37,337 nt of DNA from Flavobacteria bacterium MS024-3C. Lineage in GTDB: Bacteria > Bacteroidota > Bacteroidia > Flavobacteriales > Flavobacteriaceae. The stretch covers positions 1 to 37,337 of the forward strand of contig ABVW01000011.1 of the NCBI GenBank assembly GCA_000173115.1, written 5' to 3'. Shown here in pieces: positions 35,252 through 37,337 of this stretch. The number at the start of each line of letters is the position of its first letter. Within the stretch, counting starts at the first letter, position 1. Position numbers and translations under genes: made by a program. Under the pieces are notes generated by a model. The model was not told the DNA's origin, did not search any database, and was given only the letters and a program-made list of their open reading frames with translations.

Positions 35252-36484
35252 TTAACCTTCTAATTCTTCTTTAAGAATTCTAACAACATCTAAAATTGTT
35301 TCCTCTTCTAGATCTGTTCTCTTTGCCAGATCTTCTACATCTTGCTCTAATACCGCTCTCGCTGTATCCAAACCGATCTTAGACAATTCAGCAATAATCC
35401 ATGCCTCTATTTCATCTGAGAATTCTGTCAATTCAACATCTTCCTCTACCCCTTCTCTAAATACGTCTATTTCATAACCAGTCAATTGACCCGCCAATCT
35501 AATGTTGTGTCCCCCACGACCAATAGCCTTAGAAACTTCTTCTGGCTTAAGGTACACTTGGGCAGTCATTTTTTCGTCGTCTAATTTTACAGAAGAGACC
35601 CTGGCTGGACTCAAAGCCCTTGTCACTAATAAGGTAGGGTTATTTGTCCAGTTAATCACGTCTATGTTCTCGTTGCCCAATTCTTTGACTATTCCGTGAA
35701 TTCTAGATCCTTTCATACCCACACAGGCACCTACTGGATCTATACGATCGTCGTAAGAATCTACGGCTACTTTGGCCTTTTCTCCAGGGATACGAACCGC
35801 CTTTTTAATGGTGATTAAACCATCAAAAACTTCTGGAATTTCTTGAAAGAACAATTGCTCTAAAAACAGCGGAGAAGTCCTACTCATAATAATGGAAGGC
35901 TTGTTTCCTTTTAATTCTACACTTTCAATAATACCCCTAACATTGTCTCCTTTTCTAAAGAAATCTGCTGGAATTTGCTTGTCTTTCGGAAGGATAATTT
36001 CGTTTCCTTCGTCATCTAAAAGAATAATAGCCTGGTGTCTAATATGGTGCACCTCAGCGGTGTATATCTCTCCCTCTAAATCCTTAAATTGCTTGTAGAT
36101 CGTGGTATTGTCATGCTCATGGATTTTGGCTATTAAATTTTGACGCAATGCCAAAATAGCCCTTCTACCCAAGTCAATTAACTTTACCTCTTCAGAAACA
36201 TCTTCCCCTACTTCAAAATCCGGCTCAATCTTTCTAGCTTCAGTGATAGATATCTCCTCATTAGGGTCCATCACATCTATATCTTCTACTACTACTCTGT
36301 TTCTCCAAATCTCTAAATCCCCTTTGTCCGGGTTAATGATAATATCAAAATTATCATCTGATCCAAATTTCTTTTTTAAGGCACTCCTAAAAACCTCTTC
36401 TAAAATGGCCATTAGGGTTACTCTGTCAATAAACTTGTCATCTTTAAATTCTGAGAAAGATTCAATAAGTGCAATATTTTCCAT
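35252..36484 (-). CDS. nusA: Transcription termination/antitermination factor NusA
   Basis: 410 residues, the normal Bacteroidota length. In order: an N-terminal RNA polymerase-binding domain (1-130), an S1 domain (about 135-200), two KH domains (with IGRGGHNIRLAGQLTGYEI in the second) and a short C-terminal helical region (about 355-410). The C-terminal acidic repeats of the E. coli protein are not present as two copies. NusA controls pausing, termination and antitermination and binds the elongating polymerase. It starts 11 bases after the rimP stop. The rimP leader hairpin upstream may be a site for NusA-linked control of this operon, as in some other bacteria, but this is inference. Confidence 0.97.
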   Translation of the reverse strand: MENIALIESFSEFKDDKFIDRVTLMAILEEVFRSALKKKFGSDDNFDIIINPDKGDLEIWRNRVVVEDIDVMDPNEEISITEARKIEPDFEVGEDVSEEVKLIDLGRRAILALRQNLIAKIHEHDNTTIYKQFKDLEGEIYTAEVHHIRHQAIILLDDEGNEIILPKDKQIPADFFRKGDNVRGIIESVELKGNKPSIIMSRTSPLFLEQLFFQEIPEVFDGLITIKKAVRIPGEKAKVAVDSYDDRIDPVGACVGMKGSRIHGIVKELGNENIDVINWTNNPTLLVTRALSPARVSSVKLDDEKMTAQVYLKPEEVSKAIGRGGHNIRLAGQLTGYEIDVFREGVEEDVELTEFSDEIEAWIIAELSKIGLDTARAVLEQDVEDLAKRTDLEEETILDVVRILKEELEG

Positions 36485-36495
36485 CTTGCTATCTA

Positions 36496-36957
36496 TTAAA
36501 ATTTAAGGTTCACTTTTGCTTCTTTAATATCTGTAAAAGCAATTTCTTGTTCTTTAGTCACGGTTACTTTTCCTTTGCCTATTGGCTTGGGTTCTCTAGC
36601 TTTCCACTGCAATACTATGCCGTGGTCTAGAATTTGGATTAAATTCCCTTCTACCACTTCATTTTCGGTACGAACTGTTAAAGATCGTTGAAGGTTTTTT
36701 TTGTACTGTCTGGGCATTACCAAAGGAGTTGTAGCTCCTGCAGAGGCCACATCCAATCCAAAATCAATGGTCTCTTTATCTAAATTATGCTCAATAGCCC
36801 TACTCACATTCATGCAATCTTGAAGTGTCACACCAGTATCTCCATCTAAAACCACGGAGATTTTCTTGTCTGTTGTAACTTTAAAATCTATTAAAAATAG
36901 TGATGGATTTTCTTCCAACGCTGCATCTAATAAGATCCTTACTTCTTTTTCGAACAT
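36496..36957 (-). CDS. rimP: Ribosome maturation factor RimP
   Basis: 153 residues, two-domain RimP: the N-terminal alpha/beta domain with VVLDGDTGVTLQDCMNVSRAIE, LDVASAGATTPL, and a C-terminal SH3-like domain with ending FTDIKEAKVNLKF. RimP binds the 30S subunit precursor and is needed for its maturation. The ATG at 36957 is 18 bases downstream of a strong hairpin (36975-36999) in the leader transcribed from the promoter at 37023-37052. It is followed by nusA and infB. Confidence 0.94.
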   Translation of the reverse strand: MFEKEVRILLDAALEENPSLFLIDFKVTTDKKISVVLDGDTGVTLQDCMNVSRAIEHNLDKETIDFGLDVASAGATTPLVMPRQYKKNLQRSLTVRTENEVVEGNLIQILDHGIVLQWKAREPKPIGKGKVTVTKEQEIAFTDIKEAKVNLKF

Positions 36958-36974
36958 AGATTTATGGGTAATAA

Positions 36975-36999
36975 AAGAGGGGACTTTTGGTCCCCTCTT
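36975..36999 (-). promoter_or_regulatory. Leader hairpin upstream of rimP
   Basis: Perfect 10-bp GC-rich stem AAGAGGGGAC / GTCCCCTCTT with a 5-base loop (TTTTG on the plus strand). It lies between the predicted transcription start (about 37016) and the rimP ATG. On the minus strand TTATTA follows, so a weak terminator/attenuator is possible. It could also be a protein-binding site or mRNA stability element; sequence cannot choose. Confidence 0.65.
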
Positions 37000-37022
37000 A
37001 TTCCTTTATCATTTAATCGCCA

Positions 37023-37052
37023 CAAATATACAATATTTTAGGCATAATACAA
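37023..37052 (-). promoter_or_regulatory. Bacteroidota-type promoter for rimP-nusA-infB
   Basis: Minus-strand TTG (37052-37050), a 19-base spacer, then TATATTTG (37030-37023), a full match to TTG/TAnnTTTG. The predicted start is near 37016. The -33 element abuts the terminator of the tRNA-Gln gene (37054-37085). Confidence 0.75.
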
Positions 37053-37053
37053 T

Positions 37054-37085
37054 AAAAAACCCAAAGCGAAAACTTTGGGTTTTTT
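37054..37085 (-). terminator. Rho-independent terminator after tRNA-Gln
   Basis: 13-bp stem, AAAAAACCCAAAG paired with CTTTGGGTTTTTT, 6-base loop CGAAAA. On the minus strand T-rich bases are provided by the 3' arm of the stem (complement of 37054-37059). It lies 3 bases past the tRNA 3' end. Confidence 0.75.
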
Positions 37086-37087
37086 TG

Positions 37088-37159
37088 TTGGTCTACAAGG
37101 ACTCGAACCTTGAACGACTGTACCAAAAACAGCTGTGTTACCAATTACACCATAGACCA
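37088..37159 (-). tRNA. trnQ: tRNA-Gln (anticodon TTG)
   Basis: The minus strand folds as a complete cloverleaf of 72 bases. The acceptor stem is TGGTCTA/TAGACCA with discriminator A. The D arm is GTGT-AATTGGTA-ACAC. The anticodon stem GCTGT/ACAGT has a 7-base loop TTTTGGT and anticodon TTG (37126-37124). The T arm is CAAGG-TTCGAGT-CCTTG. CCA is not encoded. A TAAATTTG box with TTG 18 bases upstream (37178-37206) can drive it, and a terminator follows. Confidence 0.95.
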
Positions 37160-37177
37160 CTACCGTATAAGAGGCTG

Positions 37178-37206
37178 CAAATTTAAAACAAAGTTTGTAT
37201 TATCAA
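37178..37206 (-). promoter_or_regulatory. Probable promoter for tRNA-Gln
   Basis: Minus-strand TTG (37206-37204), an 18-base spacer, then TAAATTTG (37185-37178), about 18 bases before the mature tRNA 5' end. The rest of the right end (37207-37337) holds no recognisable gene or RNA; the stretch is A/T-rich without a start codon followed by a substantial frame. Confidence 0.55.
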
Positions 37207-37337
37207 AACAAAACTTTTCTTTTTTTTCCAAAGACATTCGTCAGATGGCAATTTTCCGTTGCACACAGGCTTAAAAAGTGATTTTTTAGGGACCTAAAAG
37301 CTGTTAAAGCTTTCAAAATTTAAAGCCCGCATAAACA

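Noticed and set aside
37207-37337. Possible gene or RNA at the right edge
   Set aside because: No cloverleaf, strong hairpin or substantial start-to-edge frame with recognisable features; left unannotated.
1-37337. CRISPR array, insertion sequence, prophage or defence island
   Set aside because: No regularly spaced repeats, transposase or integrase motifs, att-like duplications or composition break were seen; the gene content is core chromosomal.

Overview
The window reads as a chromosomal segment from a member of the Bacteroidota, most likely family Flavobacteriaceae. The low GC content, promoters of the Bacteroidota type (TTG about 19-20 bases before TAnnTTTG), a complete Alternative Complex III operon and the type IX secretion/gliding gene sprA all point there. 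The genus cannot be fixed from the sequence. It is almost entirely coding: apart from one small gene, every gene lies on the minus strand, so transcription runs from high to low coordinates. No mobile element, CRISPR array, prophage or rRNA was seen, and no intergenic stretch exceeds 200 bases.

From the right end: a tRNA-Gln gene and its terminator precede the translation/transcription operon rimP-nusA-infB (36957 to 32307). It has its own consensus promoter and a strong hairpin in the leader. A small SPOR-type secreted protein (31813-32214) is the only plus-strand gene and converges on infB over a shared bidirectional terminator. Next comes the eight-gene respiratory operon actA-actB-actC-actD-actE-actF-ctaC-ctaD (31585 to 20231), closed by a terminator. 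It encodes a quinol:electron-acceptor oxidoreductase plus subunits II and I of its partner aa3-type oxidase.

The middle holds a secreted DUF2807-like protein, ruvB, queG and an SSS-family sodium symporter that ends in a terminator. Then comes a tightly packed maeB-ruvA-sprA block (15200 to 4975), in which sprA (about 2,445 codons) appears to start with TTG. A gcvH-vanZ-tonB-like block follows and ends in a terminator. The left end holds the rest of the oxidase genes: ctaB (haem O synthase), two subunit III paralogues and a subunit IV, then the first 31 codons of a membrane-anchored protein cut by the window edge, probably SCO-like.

Together the genes give a respiratory chain in two nearby clusters: quinol oxidation by ACIII, electron transfer to CuA, oxygen reduction by the aa3 oxidase, and haem supply by CtaB. 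I found no wholly new gene system. The most interesting features are family-specific modifications of the oxidase that may serve a supercomplex with ACIII (a subunit III insert of about 115 residues, and a four-helix subunit II with an extra loop beside CuA), histidine-rich segments in ActF and CtaD, an extra haem domain on ActA, the rimP leader hairpin, and the non-ATG start of sprA.
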